Of a stretch of DNA of 43,075 nucleotides, positions 24,192 through 33,021 are shown in pieces. Under the pieces are notes generated by a model. The model searched no databases, was not told where the DNA came from, and saw only the letters and a program-made list of their open reading frames with translations. Each line of letters opens with the position of its first letter. Position 1 is the stretch's first letter. The stretch comes from UBA1783 sp964449115 (GTDB lineage: Bacteria; Bacillota_I; Bacilli_A; Erysipelotrichales; Erysipelotrichaceae). The stretch spans positions 1 to 43,075 of the forward strand of contig CAYUXW010000012.1 in NCBI GenBank assembly GCA_964449115.1, written 5' to 3'. The translations under genes and the position numbers were made by a program.

Positions 24192-24482
24192 TTAAAAGTT
24201 AAACCATCTAATATCTCTATACTGTTCAGTAACATCTTTTCCATCCAGAAAAATCCTATTCGGTTCTCCAGAATACTCTCCTACTACTTTGATGAAAATG
24301 ATTGATTTTTCGCCGAACCTGTTTCTTAAAAACTTTACGAATAATGTCTCATCATAACTTTTAGTTTTCTTCCACTTAAAAAAATCATCTATAAGTTTGT
24401 CAAAATTATCCCATATATCTTTTGAAACTGTATAAAGAGAAACATCTCCATCAGCACTAAGCAATATTTTATTTTCTTTCAT
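24192..24482 (-). CDS. Small hypothetical protein
   Basis: This is a 96-residue soluble protein beginning MKENKILLSADGDVSLYTV. Its charged core includes FFKWKKTKSYDE and KFLRNRFGEKSIIFIKVVG, and it ends DVTEQYRDIRWFNF. I recognise no family. I take the second in-frame ATG because GAGG lies 9 bases before it, while the first ATG touches that site. It is upstream of the zinc-ribbon/EamA group by 26 bases and could be the first gene of that run. Confidence 0.6.
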   Translation of the reverse strand: MKENKILLSADGDVSLYTVSKDIWDNFDKLIDDFFKWKKTKSYDETLFVKFLRNRFGEKSIIFIKVVGEYSGEPNRIFLDGKDVTEQYRDIRWFNF

Positions 24483-24535
24483 TTTTATCATCCTCTTAGA
24501 TTACATATTTAATATGAAATCCTTTCTATATCTTA

Positions 24536-25429
24536 TTAATCGCCTTTATAATTGGCCAGCCACTGTTCATCCGCTTCAATGATTCTTTTTTCTTTCCCCA
24601 AGTAAACCATTAGTCTGGCTTGATTTTCTTCATCCAATATTACAAACGGAAAATCATCAAGCGTTGAACAGGCTCCGTAGTTACCTTTGGCATCTAAAGC
24701 TATCAGTGAAATAGACTTTGGTTCATTATTTACTCTTTCTAAATAAGTAAACAAGGCTTTTTCACAAGCTTTCTGAGCATCTAATCCCTGTCTGATACAA
24801 TTAACAACTGCTATAGACAAACAACCTCTCATTATATCTTCATTAACTCCAGTAGCTGCAGCGCCACCTATCTGGCTGTCACAATAATAACCTGAGCCGA
24901 TTATTGGAGAATCTCCAACTCTTCCTGGTCGTTTCATAAACAAGCCACTGGTGCTGACTTCTGCAGCCATTGAACCATTTACGTCTCTACCAATAACACA
25001 GACTGTATCATGGCTATTTTCTTTAACTCTGTTTAAATATTTTTCTTTGGCTTTTTTAGTCAGCATTCTTTTGGTTTCAAACCCATTATCTTTGGCATAT
25101 TTTTCTGCCCCTTTACCGGTTAAATAATTGTTCGTTTTTCCTTTAGTTAAAGAGATAGCTACCAGTATTGGATTTTTAATATTTTTTACGGCACTGATGG
25201 CTCCAAAGGCTAAAGTATCGCCATCCATATAACCAGCATCAAGTTCTACCTCTCCTTCACTGTTTGGTAGACCCCCATAACCGACACTTTGAAAATCTGG
25301 ATTATTTTCTACATCCATAATTACTGCCTCGATTATTTCTTGTAAAGAATGCTTCATTTTAAGCATTCTTTTTACATCTTTCATTTTGTTATATGACATC
25401 TTCCATGTAGATATCAATTTATATCCCAT
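24536..25429 (-). CDS. N(4)-(beta-N-acetylglucosaminyl)-L-asparaginase-like Ntn hydrolase
   Basis: The 297-residue protein belongs to the asparaginase type 2/aspartylglucosaminidase family of autocleaving Ntn hydrolases. The N-terminus has ISTWKMSYN, the alpha part contains YGGLPNSEGEVELDAGYMDG, and SHDTVCVIGRD carries the expected autocleavage Asp-Thr bond with Thr as nucleophile (about residue 150). MAAEVSTSGLFMKRPGRVGDSPIIGSG is diagnostic. It should hydrolyse the Asn-linked amide of glycosylated or related asparagine compounds. No secretion signal is visible, so cytoplasmic. No sugar-catabolism gene is next to it. Confidence 0.88.
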   Translation of the reverse strand: MGYKLISTWKMSYNKMKDVKRMLKMKHSLQEIIEAVIMDVENNPDFQSVGYGGLPNSEGEVELDAGYMDGDTLAFGAISAVKNIKNPILVAISLTKGKTNNYLTGKGAEKYAKDNGFETKRMLTKKAKEKYLNRVKENSHDTVCVIGRDVNGSMAAEVSTSGLFMKRPGRVGDSPIIGSGYYCDSQIGGAAATGVNEDIMRGCLSIAVVNCIRQGLDAQKACEKALFTYLERVNNEPKSISLIALDAKGNYGACSTLDDFPFVILDEENQARLMVYLGKEKRIIEADEQWLANYKGD

Positions 25430-25466
25430 AAACTTTATTTCCTTCTCTATTTATGTATTCTATTAA

Positions 25467-26285
25467 CTATTTTGCATTTCTCAAAAAGTAGAAAACATTA
25501 CCTGTTTTACCATCTTTTCTTGGAAATTCCGGATCCTCAAGATCACATTCAGCCGCTGCATACATTACTTCATTTGGAAATAGATTATAAGGAAGTTCCT
25601 GTCTGGCATCAGTGCCGGCAACGATATTTTCAGCACATTCCAATACCTCATCAGCAAAACCTTTCTGCCACCACAATCCATGATGTAACCTGATAATACG
25701 GTCATACTTATCATCAAAAGTCTGTAAATACTTTAGTGACTTGACTAAATCTGAAGCTGTTGAAGTTGACCATAAACCTGACTTTCTTCCTACAGCATCA
25801 CCATAGATCATAATTCGATCTTCAATCATCAAAAACATTGAACAGCCTGGAGTATGTCCTGAAACTTCCACTACCTGTAAAGTTGTCCCACCTAAATCAA
25901 TGATGTCACCATTTTTATAGGGAATTAACTGTCCTTCAAATTTAGGAGCCAATTCATCAATGGTAGCATCTGGATATACTCTTTCCAGTATCCTTGGTAA
26001 TCTCTCTTCTTTTGTTTTAGCCACAAAGGTATCAAAATCTTTTGCGTTCAGATAAGCTTTATCCCACCAGCCAACACCATCAACATGATCAAAGTGCGAA
26101 TGTGTCAGCCAAACCTCATAAGGCTTATCTGTCAGTTTATCAACATATTCTTTCAAATTACCAACACCATTTCCCGTGTCCAATAAAATCGCCCTGTCTT
26201 TTCCTTCGATAAGCAGCATGTAGACATCCTTATCAAAAATCTGAATCAGATTATCCAAAACCCTTTCATGAGTGAATCTTCCCAT
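25467..26285 (-). CDS. Metallo-beta-lactamase fold hydrolase
   Basis: The 272-residue protein has LLDTGNG, the metal motif LTHSHFDHVDG (about residue 85), VSGHTPGCSMFLM (metal His) and RLHHGLWW late. This is a glyoxalase II/lactonase-like branch of the fold; the substrate is not readable. The ATG at 26285 has GGAGG 8 bases upstream, so the five-codon TTG extension is untranslated. It lies 21 bases downstream of a flavin reductase gene and 37 bases upstream of the Ntn hydrolase, all on one strand. Confidence 0.85.
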   Translation of the reverse strand: MGRFTHERVLDNLIQIFDKDVYMLLIEGKDRAILLDTGNGVGNLKEYVDKLTDKPYEVWLTHSHFDHVDGVGWWDKAYLNAKDFDTFVAKTKEERLPRILERVYPDATIDELAPKFEGQLIPYKNGDIIDLGGTTLQVVEVSGHTPGCSMFLMIEDRIMIYGDAVGRKSGLWSTSTASDLVKSLKYLQTFDDKYDRIIRLHHGLWWQKGFADEVLECAENIVAGTDARQELPYNLFPNEVMYAAAECDLEDPEFPRKDGKTGNVFYFLRNAK

Positions 26286-26306
26286 CTCTTTTTCCTCCAA
26301 TCTTGT

Positions 26307-26783
26307 TTAATTTTCAATTATTTCTACTACTTCTCCCACATACATTCTATGTGGAGCTTCTTCAGTATAGTATCTTTTTATCACTGCCTCAGGCATCTGG
26401 TTGATATCCATATCCTGATAATAAATCTTTTTTAAAACAATTGTACAGCTGGCCTCTTTAAAACTCATCGTTTTATTTATTTCAACTGGTGTTAAAGAAG
26501 TCATAGCTACCTTATCGGTATCTCTTCCAGATTTTGTGCCTAAAATAGAGAGATCTTTTTTATATTTTTCATCATAAAAACTGACAGTAAAATAATCATT
26601 ATCGTTTAAAAAATTGTATGTGTATCTGCATGGTTTAACATAAACTGTCACTATCGGTCTAGACCAGAGGGTTCCCATTGAACCCCAGGCAACAGTCATT
26701 GTATTAAAACTCTCCTTATTTCCAGCAGTCACCAGAGCCCAATGCTGATAAAACTTTTCAAATGGATTAATTAATTCTTTCAT
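26307..26783 (-). CDS. Flavin reductase-like FMN-binding protein
   Basis: The 158-residue protein resembles flavin reductase-like domain proteins: FNTMTVAWGSMGTLWSRPIVTVYVKPCRYTYN includes the Ser/Thr and aromatic residues that contact FMN, followed by FTVSFYDEKYKKDLSILGTKSGRD. It probably binds FMN and reduces flavin or an unknown substrate using NAD(P)H. The ATG at 26783 follows AAAGGAG by 5 bases. It leads a likely operon with the MBL hydrolase. The 194 bases upstream are AT-rich and show no clear feature. Confidence 0.82.
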   Translation of the reverse strand: MKELINPFEKFYQHWALVTAGNKESFNTMTVAWGSMGTLWSRPIVTVYVKPCRYTYNFLNDNDYFTVSFYDEKYKKDLSILGTKSGRDTDKVAMTSLTPVEINKTMSFKEASCTIVLKKIYYQDMDINQMPEAVIKRYYTEEAPHRMYVGEVVEIIEN

Positions 26784-26977
26784 AGCTGCTCCTTTCATTT
26801 TTTATTCTAACCGTGAATAATCATGGCAAAACATTATTAATAAATTTTTAAATATAAAGTTAAGGTAAAAATAGTAATTTATTTAAAATATCAAAACATT
26901 GATATTATCAAGCACAAAAAAGTCAACATAATTCTAACCTTTCTGACTTATGATATTAATTATCAACTCTAAGCTCA

Positions 26978-27451
26978 TTATTCCTTCTTTAATGCTTTAA
27001 CAGGAACATACATATAGTCTTTTCCTGTTTTTGGACAGGTAAAATCGTGAATAGCTCCAACCAGATTGACATTGCTGAAATTTAAATAGTCTAACACTTT
27101 TAAAAGCGCTTCTTCCCTATCAGTTAAAATGCGCAGATAGTGATAGCCTGGGATAACCCATTTTGTCCAACCTTCAGGTGCAACAGCATCATCATCACAT
27201 TCTACACCAGCCAGATAATAACCCTGGGTAAAGTTCTTTCCCCACGGTTTAAAACTATGAGAAAAATCGCTCATTGCTCCCCAAAATCCTAACAGTTTTC
27301 CTTCTTCATCTTTTTTAGCTAGATGTTCTATCTCACTAAAATGATCACTGAAGTCATTCCAAAGTTTTAAAATGAATTTTTCTCCATCTGATGTTGAGCC
27401 TTCTTTTCCTATTACAACAAAAGATTCTTTTTTAACTTTTTCTATTTGCAT
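26978..27451 (-). CDS. GyrI-like / AraC effector-binding-domain protein
   Basis: This is a 157-residue stand-alone effector-binding domain. It begins MQIEKVKKESFVVIGKEG, and the core FWGAMSDFSHSFKPW is followed by GYYLAGVECDDD and PEGWTKWVIPGYHYLRI, a pattern of the GyrI/BmrR ligand-binding fold. There is no DNA-binding domain, so it may bind a small hydrophobic ligand or hydrolyse one, as some family members do. It is alone between unrelated genes. Confidence 0.75.
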   Translation of the reverse strand: MQIEKVKKESFVVIGKEGSTSDGEKFILKLWNDFSDHFSEIEHLAKKDEEGKLLGFWGAMSDFSHSFKPWGKNFTQGYYLAGVECDDDAVAPEGWTKWVIPGYHYLRILTDREEALLKVLDYLNFSNVNLVGAIHDFTCPKTGKDYMYVPVKALKKE

Positions 27452-27550
27452 ATTTTCCCTTTCCTTTTTTATATCATATGTCTCTACATCTATTATAGCT
27501 TAATATCAACTTTCTAAAAAGATAAAGATAACTGGCAGCTCATCTTAATT

Positions 27551-28252
27551 TTATTTTTTAATGGCACTGAAAAATATCTTATCACCTTCAACAATCCCTT
27601 CCAGTGCAAAATCTGTCAAAATCCTAGTTTCAAATCCTTTGGTCTCCAACATATTTTTAACTACAACTGGATCAAAAATAAACTGTTGATGAAGTTCTTT
27701 TTGCATCAATCCACTTTCATCCTGAAAAATAAATGCATAGTATAAATTGTTTCCACTTGAATAAATACACCACTGATAAGCTACATCTTCAATATAACCT
27801 TCTTCAATATACTCTTGCTGATAATTTTCAAGAGCATCTAGAGAATGGATATCAAACATAAAAACACCATCCACTTTTAAAGCCTTATAAACACTATCGA
27901 TAAGTGTGTTCAACTGTTGATAAGACTGTAAATAGTTTACGCTGTCACAATAACAGGTTATGGCGTCGTATTTTTCATTTTCATCTAAGTCCAGCATATT
28001 CAAGACTTGCCAGCTGACTAATTCACTTCCTGCTTTGTTTTTAGCTACCTTTATCATCTCACTAGATAAATCACAAGCTTCAACACTAAAACCAGCTTCA
28101 GCCATGGCAATCGCAAAATCTCCTGAACCACAGGCCAGATCCAGAAGTTTTCCTTTTTCAACATATTTTTTTGTATAGTCAACCCAATCCTGGATTGCCT
28201 GTTCATCAATTACTAAGGCATCATAATAACTGGCTAAAATTTTATAGTTCAT
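27551..28252 (-). CDS. Class I SAM-dependent methyltransferase
   Basis: The 233-residue Rossmann-fold methyltransferase has motif I LLDLACGSGDFAIAMA (about residue 40), the acidic residue in VEACDLSSEMIKVAK, and YDAITCYCDSVNYL as motif IV. The substrate is unknown. Its ATG directly follows the stop of the ArsC/Spx-family gene with no gap, so the two are coupled. Confidence 0.85.
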   Translation of the reverse strand: MNYKILASYYDALVIDEQAIQDWVDYTKKYVEKGKLLDLACGSGDFAIAMAEAGFSVEACDLSSEMIKVAKNKAGSELVSWQVLNMLDLDENEKYDAITCYCDSVNYLQSYQQLNTLIDSVYKALKVDGVFMFDIHSLDALENYQQEYIEEGYIEDVAYQWCIYSSGNNLYYAFIFQDESGLMQKELHQQFIFDPVVVKNMLETKGFETRILTDFALEGIVEGDKIFFSAIKK

Positions 28253-28609
28253 TTATTTGCCCAATAAAACTTCTTGCCACTGTTTTTCTTTAAAGCCGAC
28301 CAGTACAAAATCATCTCCTACTACTATTGGACGCTTAACCAGCATGCCATTGGTAGATAATAATTTTAACTGTTCATCTTCACTCATTGTCAAAAGTTTT
28401 TCTTTCAGTTTTAATTCTCTATATAGAATTCCTGATGTATTAAAGAAACTCTTCAGTGGCAGACCACTTTTCGGATACCATTTCTTTAATTCATCATAAG
28501 TAGGATTATTTTCAACCATATGACGACTATTGTATTCTACACCATTGTCATTAAGCCATTTTTTAGCTTTATTAGAGGTTGAACATCTTGGATATTCCAT
28601 AAACAACAT
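28253..28609 (-). CDS. ArsC/Spx/MgsR-family thioredoxin-like protein
   Basis: The 118-residue protein has a thioredoxin fold with a CxxS motif (YPRCSTSNKAKKWL, Cys about residue 9), SGLPLKSFFNTSG in the middle and LVKRPIVVGDDFVLVGF at the C-terminus. These fit the arsenate reductase/Spx/YffB family. The single N-terminal cysteine and absence of a second catalytic pair favour a YffB/MgsR-like rather than a true arsenate reductase role. The RBS AGGAGG precedes the ATG. Confidence 0.85.
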   Translation of the reverse strand: MLFMEYPRCSTSNKAKKWLNDNGVEYNSRHMVENNPTYDELKKWYPKSGLPLKSFFNTSGILYRELKLKEKLLTMSEDEQLKLLSTNGMLVKRPIVVGDDFVLVGFKEKQWQEVLLGK

Positions 28610-28631
28610 ACGCTGTTCCTCCTTTTCATTA

Positions 28632-29162
28632 CTAGTATTTTACTACATAACCAGCACTATCAACAATAACCTGCTCCAGTTTCAATAATTCAATCTTGTT
28701 AGCTAGTCCCCCTGAATAACCAGTTATAAACCCATCTGAGCCTATTACTCTATGACAAGGTATGATTATGCTTATCGGATTAAAACCGACAGCACCACCT
28801 ACCGCCTGAGCTGACATTTTACTTTTATTTTGTTTATCAGCTATCTTTCTGGCAATAGCTCCATAAGCAATCGTTTGGCCATAAGGTATCTCTGATATCA
28901 TATCTAAAACTTCTTTTCTAAATAAAGTTAAATTGTCTATTTTGTATTTTATATCAAAGTCAGGCTTTTCACCTGAAAAATAGATGTCTAACCACTTTTT
29001 AGTTTCTTTAAAGATAGCTAATTCTTTTTCTTCAAATTGTTCAACCAGCTTATCAGCATATTTATAACCAACAAAGAAAAGTCCTGTCAGGTATTTTCCA
29101 TCACTGGTCAAAATGATATCTGAAAAGTTTTTATCAGTTTTATAGCAACTTTTATAATTCAT
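28632..29162 (-). CDS. ogt: Methylated-DNA-protein-cysteine methyltransferase
   Basis: Ogt repairs O6-alkylguanine by moving the alkyl group to its own cysteine. The 176-residue protein has a variable N-terminal domain and the C-terminal active-site motif IIPCHRVIGSDG (about residue 140), preceded by IPYGQTIAYGAIA (DNA-recognition helix) and QAVGGAVGFNPI. It is a suicide enzyme in the cytoplasm. The ATG has a GAGGAAA site. It could be followed or preceded in an operon by the ArsC/Spx gene (22-base gap). Confidence 0.93.
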   Translation of the reverse strand: MNYKSCYKTDKNFSDIILTSDGKYLTGLFFVGYKYADKLVEQFEEKELAIFKETKKWLDIYFSGEKPDFDIKYKIDNLTLFRKEVLDMISEIPYGQTIAYGAIARKIADKQNKSKMSAQAVGGAVGFNPISIIIPCHRVIGSDGFITGYSGGLANKIELLKLEQVIVDSAGYVVKY

Positions 29163-29186
29163 TAAATTTCCTCTATTTATAACAAC

Positions 29187-30197
29187 TTAAGATAAATACT
29201 TAGCCCATTTTATATTATTATTTTTTTGCAGTCTTAAAACTATATCTACAATAATTAAAAGTATTATCAAGCCAATCAGGGCAGCAACTAATGAAGCAAC
29301 ACCAAACTCACCCAATAGCCAGCATACCAAAATGACATTAGGATGGGCACAATAAATTATCGTACTGGCTTTTCTGTATATAGCTGCATTTTCAATAACC
29401 ATATCCGACTTAAGACACAGCATTACAATTGAAATAGCAATTGGAACCAGTAACAGTGATTGGTCAGAATAAATGTAATACTGATATTTTTTCGCAATGT
29501 AAATTTCAATAAAATAAAGAAGATAAAAAGCGACCATGACAAGCCATAAAGTTGAGTCTTTATACTTTTCTTTTAACTCTGTTTCTTTTTCATAGATATA
29601 TTTTCCAACCGCAAAATAGAAAGTCCCAGTAAAAATATTAAATGGAAACTTTCCATAGCTGCACAAAATTGTTGAAACGGTCTTTGGTAACAGTCCCTTA
29701 TATACACTGGTTAAAACGCTGATAATTAAAAATCCTGATGTTAGAAGTATTAACTTTTTACTATCCATCTTCTTACTTAAAGAATAAATAAACCAGCCAC
29801 TAAAAATACTGCTTAATAAATACCATGAACCGGTAAATGTTGAAGACAATAAAAAAGTTAAAATTCTTCTTATCCAGCTATCTACACTATTTAAATCTTC
29901 CCCATAAAATCGTGTTGCATAAATATTAGGTAGATTATATATAGCCCATAACAGATATAATAGACTTATTCTTTTTACATATATCTCTAATGTTTTTCTA
30001 TCTATATTTCCGTCTTTAGATTTAGAAAATAAAAAGTAAGCAGAACTGATAAAGAAAAACGGAACTACCCAGCGTGACAATAGCTCAAAAACTAAAGCAA
30101 GCTTTCCATAATCAGCAAATGCATTTATATGCATTAGAAAAATCATCAGGCTACCAATTAATTTAATCAAATCGAAGGATGGTATCTGTTTTTTCAT
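29187..30197 (-). CDS. Acyltransferase 3 family membrane protein
   Basis: The 336-residue protein has about ten helices, with the N-terminus SFDLIKLIGSLMIFLMHINAF (conserved His in LMHINA), RWVVPFFFISSAYFLFSK and a late IYCAHPNVILVCWL segment. It looks like an acyltransferase-3 of the surface-sugar acylating type. This is the third such gene in the window. It has AAAGGAG upstream. Confidence 0.82.
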   Translation of the reverse strand: MKKQIPSFDLIKLIGSLMIFLMHINAFADYGKLALVFELLSRWVVPFFFISSAYFLFSKSKDGNIDRKTLEIYVKRISLLYLLWAIYNLPNIYATRFYGEDLNSVDSWIRRILTFLLSSTFTGSWYLLSSIFSGWFIYSLSKKMDSKKLILLTSGFLIISVLTSVYKGLLPKTVSTILCSYGKFPFNIFTGTFYFAVGKYIYEKETELKEKYKDSTLWLVMVAFYLLYFIEIYIAKKYQYYIYSDQSLLLVPIAISIVMLCLKSDMVIENAAIYRKASTIIYCAHPNVILVCWLLGEFGVASLVAALIGLIILLIIVDIVLRLQKNNNIKWAKYLS

Positions 30198-30225
30198 TAA
30201 TATATACTCCTTTTATACTTCTAAA

Positions 30226-30420
30226 TCATTTTATAAACCATGAATTATTATACAAAATAAATTTTTTTAATTCATTGTGTTTGTTGTATGAAATCAAGTT
30301 TTCTTTCAAGTTGTTTTCATCACTTTTAATAATTCTAATAATTTTAGTATCAAATTCTAACACTTCCACAGCTATTTTGAAATTATTACTATGTAAATTA
30401 CATCCTAGGAAAATATTTAT
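30226..30420 (-). pseudogene. Possible ORF remnant without a start codon
   Basis: A minus-strand frame stays open for about 65 codons between the acyltransferase start and the metallopeptidase stop (VEVLEFDTKIIRIIKSD is the clearest part, ending YNNSWFIK). It has no ATG and no ribosome site; the first alternative start is an internal GTG. It may be a decayed gene. I do not recognise the product. Confidence 0.25.
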
Positions 30421-30422
30421 TT

Positions 30423-31133
30423 TTATTTTTTTATACGACTTAGTAAATCTAATATCTCACTACTGATAGTGTCATTGACTTCAAATAGAGAACAATAATT
30501 TTTAAATGCTATATCCATTTCCTTTATAGTCATCCCATACACTTCCTCAATAGCTGATTTCGAGTCCTTTTTCTTATAAAAAGACAAAAAACTTTCTATA
30601 CCATAGCTACTGATTAGCCAATCAGTAAATGCACCCATTATTGGATAAGTAACTGTACAGTCTAAAGAGAAAAAGAATTCTTTATTTAATAGTTCAACTA
30701 TAGATATATTATAACCATTTTTTAAATAAAAAATAGTCCAATCCAGATTCTGTATTCCCCACCAATAACGATCAAAATACATTGCCAAACCTTCTCTAAT
30801 AGCTGGACAATCAGGCCTATTAATTTTATAACTGATTAAATGAGCATCTTCATGAAAACCTACGCACTTTATATCACTATTATAGACAGCATATATTTTA
30901 TCTGGATAATCAACAAATCCATTGCATGGCTCATTATCACCATATATTTGACCTACTTCTTCTGGTGAATCACAAAGAAAATATTGAATTTTAAAATTCA
31001 ACTTTACTTTTAAAACATTGCATATATGTTTATAACAAGCTTCCTGTAAAGCTACTATATCCAAAATATCTTCTTCAGCTTTACTTCCTGAATAATAATT
31101 AAAGATATAGTGCTTAGTTTCATATTGTTTCAT
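30423..31133 (-). CDS. Candidate HExxH metallopeptidase
   Basis: This is a 236-residue soluble protein with no signal peptide. GFHEDAHLISY (about residue 100) gives an HExxH zinc motif, and AIREGLAMYFDRYWWG about 25 residues later supplies the glutamate typical of gluzincins. The C-terminal IPIMGAFTDWLISSYGIESF layout resembles peptidase MA-like proteins. This is a motif-based call and the substrate is unknown. The ATG at 31133 follows GGAAGGA; an in-frame extension of seven codons starts inside the ribosome site. It is near the split two-gene pair and the SUKH gene, an area rich in unassigned genes. Confidence 0.6.
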   Translation of the reverse strand: MKQYETKHYIFNYYSGSKAEEDILDIVALQEACYKHICNVLKVKLNFKIQYFLCDSPEEVGQIYGDNEPCNGFVDYPDKIYAVYNSDIKCVGFHEDAHLISYKINRPDCPAIREGLAMYFDRYWWGIQNLDWTIFYLKNGYNISIVELLNKEFFFSLDCTVTYPIMGAFTDWLISSYGIESFLSFYKKKDSKSAIEEVYGMTIKEMDIAFKNYCSLFEVNDTISSEILDLLSRIKK

Positions 31134-31350
31134 GTTTATCGATCCTTCCATCAACTATATTATGTCACTAGCATAAAACGAAACCACAACAATATAAAAC
31201 TTTAAAAACTATTTGTACTAATTATTTGTGGTATTTTTTAATATTACAGCTCTTTTTTGATGAACTATATTTTTTAAAAATCTATATTTGTCTATTTTTA
31301 ATCAAAATTCCATCCTTTTATTGTTATTTAATAATAAAAAGTATATGCTC

Positions 31351-32175
31351 TTACTCCTCGAAAACAATTTCATATTTATTTGATGAATTATCCAATACTA
31401 TTTGTATCCTTTCTCTAAGTTCATCTAAATTCATTTTTGTTTGCTTGACAAACTTTTCATCCCATAATTCCGGTTCTTTAGCCGCTTTCCAATAGACTTC
31501 AAATAATAATCGTTTTGTAAACACTAACCATTGTGGATAATTAAAAGATAGTGGGTTACTGGTAAAAATAATTTTCCCAGAATTAATGCTTACGGCTATT
31601 AAGCTCGAAACAAATAGCATGGATTCAAGCTTTGGATTTTTTTCTCTACCATTAACTGGTAATGAGTCTTTTATACTATATCCATCTGCTAATCTCTTTA
31701 TTGAATAACCAATTCTTACCACAACATCACTAATAATTACACTAAGTGATTGTGAACAGAAATGTTTAAAATCAAAACCTTCATAATACATTGATTGCAC
31801 AATCTCAGCAATTGTTTGTTCTTGTTCTCCAATTGAGCCAAACTGCAATAAATTGGCTAATGTCATAAGTGGCGCTGGTAAACTCATAGGAGTATTTACA
31901 TCACTAAGTAAATGAACACACTCCATTGCAATAGCTTTGAACAACGATTCTCCAGTAAAACCTTCACGCAGTTGACATACAACATTTCCCGTTTTATCAA
32001 TTGTAGTTATTGAGCCTTTCATAATATCAATAACACCAACAATCCACCCTAACAGAGGATCGTGACCCAAAGAATAAAATCTATGCATATGAGAACTGAG
32101 TCCCTCAACATCTACTTTCAAAAAACTATTGTTAGGAGCATCAAATGGAACTTTAGCTAATTTATTTCTTTCCAA
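31351..32175 (-). CDS. Unnamed protein, partner of the membrane coiled-coil gene
   Basis: The 274-residue protein has no clear family. Near the N-terminus, HRFYSLGHDPLLGWIVGVID is a striking motif that I think recurs in unnamed Firmicutes proteins, but I cannot confirm this. A hydrophobic helix near residue 200 (LFVSSLIAVSINSGK) follows, and the C-terminus is charged. Its TTG start at 32175 has no good ribosome site and overlaps the upstream gene by 14 bases. Removing one A from the A7 run in that gene would place the two in one frame. It could be the second half of a frameshifted gene or a separately translated partner. Confidence 0.5.
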   Translation of the reverse strand: MERNKLAKVPFDAPNNSFLKVDVEGLSSHMHRFYSLGHDPLLGWIVGVIDIMKGSITTIDKTGNVVCQLREGFTGESLFKAIAMECVHLLSDVNTPMSLPAPLMTLANLLQFGSIGEQEQTIAEIVQSMYYEGFDFKHFCSQSLSVIISDVVVRIGYSIKRLADGYSIKDSLPVNGREKNPKLESMLFVSSLIAVSINSGKIIFTSNPLSFNYPQWLVFTKRLLFEVYWKAAKEPELWDEKFVKQTKMNLDELRERIQIVLDNSSNKYEIVFEE

Positions 32176-32941
32176 CTTTTTTTACTTCATCGATTGGCAA
32201 AAGCTCTTCGAATTTCTTTTTTACAAAATTAGATAAACTACCTGTTGATACATTAGAAGGATTTTCAGGTAATCCTATAAAAACAATATCAATTAGAGCT
32301 GATAAAAGACCTCCTGCAATGCTTATAGCATACTCAATAGAATCAAGAGAATATATTTTCCTATATTCTTCATCCAGCGATTCAATTCTTTCATCAATAA
32401 TATTCAACTTATCTTCATCAAGAAGGTCAGTTATTGTGATATTTGAAAACCCCTTCTTTACAGCTGTATCAGATAAATCTTCAAAAGATGGAATTACAAT
32501 CTTTGTATTATTATTTACTGAAAAATACTCGTTTATTAACTGATACTCTTCTTCATCAAAATCCTGTTTTTCTAACAATGCTAAAACATATCCATCTATA
32601 TCATCTGAACTTGGAACAATCATTTTTGACAATCTATCTTTTTGCATGGCTTGAATATTTCTTATTTTTTGATACTCATTATTTTTTTCTTCATCTTCAT
32701 TGCTCTTTCTTTTGAGAATTCTATCAAACAAAGATAATCTTGTATTTATTTCATCAATTTTTTTATCCTTTATTTCTATTTCTGCCTGAACATCTCTTAC
32801 AACCTCTTTAAGTTCGCTTAACTCTTTTGCATGTTTTTTGTCAGACTTCTTTTCGCCACGATTTTTACCAAATATAAAAGATACAAAAGACGTAAACGCC
32901 AATGCGATAATTGTAAAAATAAACTTAAATAAATTCTTCAT
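32162..32941 (-). CDS. Membrane-anchored coiled-coil protein (possibly N-terminal half of a split gene)
   Basis: The 259-residue protein has an N-terminal transmembrane helix (LFKFIFTIIALAFTSFVSFIF), a long coiled coil (about residues 30-85, KELSELKEVVRDVQ and a basic tail), an acidic-Ile linker and a late hydrophobic segment (EYAISIAGGLLSALIDIVFIGLP). AGGTGG lies 8 bases upstream of the ATG at 32941. It ends DEVKKVGKK, overlapping the next gene. The function is unknown. Location in an accessory region raises the possibility of a defence or stress module, which is inference only. Confidence 0.55.
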   Translation of the reverse strand: MKNLFKFIFTIIALAFTSFVSFIFGKNRGEKKSDKKHAKELSELKEVVRDVQAEIEIKDKKIDEINTRLSLFDRILKRKSNEDEEKNNEYQKIRNIQAMQKDRLSKMIVPSSDDIDGYVLALLEKQDFDEEEYQLINEYFSVNNNTKIVIPSFEDLSDTAVKKGFSNITITDLLDEDKLNIIDERIESLDEEYRKIYSLDSIEYAISIAGGLLSALIDIVFIGLPENPSNVSTGSLSNFVKKKFEELLPIDEVKKVGKK

Positions 32942-32996
32942 CACATCTACCACCTAATTTATACATTTCAGTTAATTAATTAAACATTAAGATTCA

Positions 32997-33021
32997 CTAA
33001 TAAAAATTTGTTTTTTATTAG
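32997..33021 (-). terminator. Terminator of alcohol dehydrogenase gene
   Basis: CTAATAAAAA and TTTTTATTAG form a perfect 10-bp stem with a 5-base loop, overlapping the dehydrogenase stop. It is AT-rich and its U-tract lies in the 3' arm, so strength is uncertain. Confidence 0.55.

Noticed and set aside
26784..26977. Possible small gene or RNA upstream of the flavin reductase
   Set aside because: The stretch is AT-rich, with no ribosome-site-led frame or stable hairpin that I can see.
30179..30466. Plus-strand frame of 95 codons between the acyltransferase and metallopeptidase genes
   Set aside because: It has a low-complexity Phe/Leu/Ile-rich translation, is antisense to both gene ends and has no ribosome site.
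32162..32175. Programmed -1 frameshift at the A7 run
   Set aside because: The frame change needed to join the two genes is +1 (or loss of one A); a -1 slip leads to a stop within a few codons.
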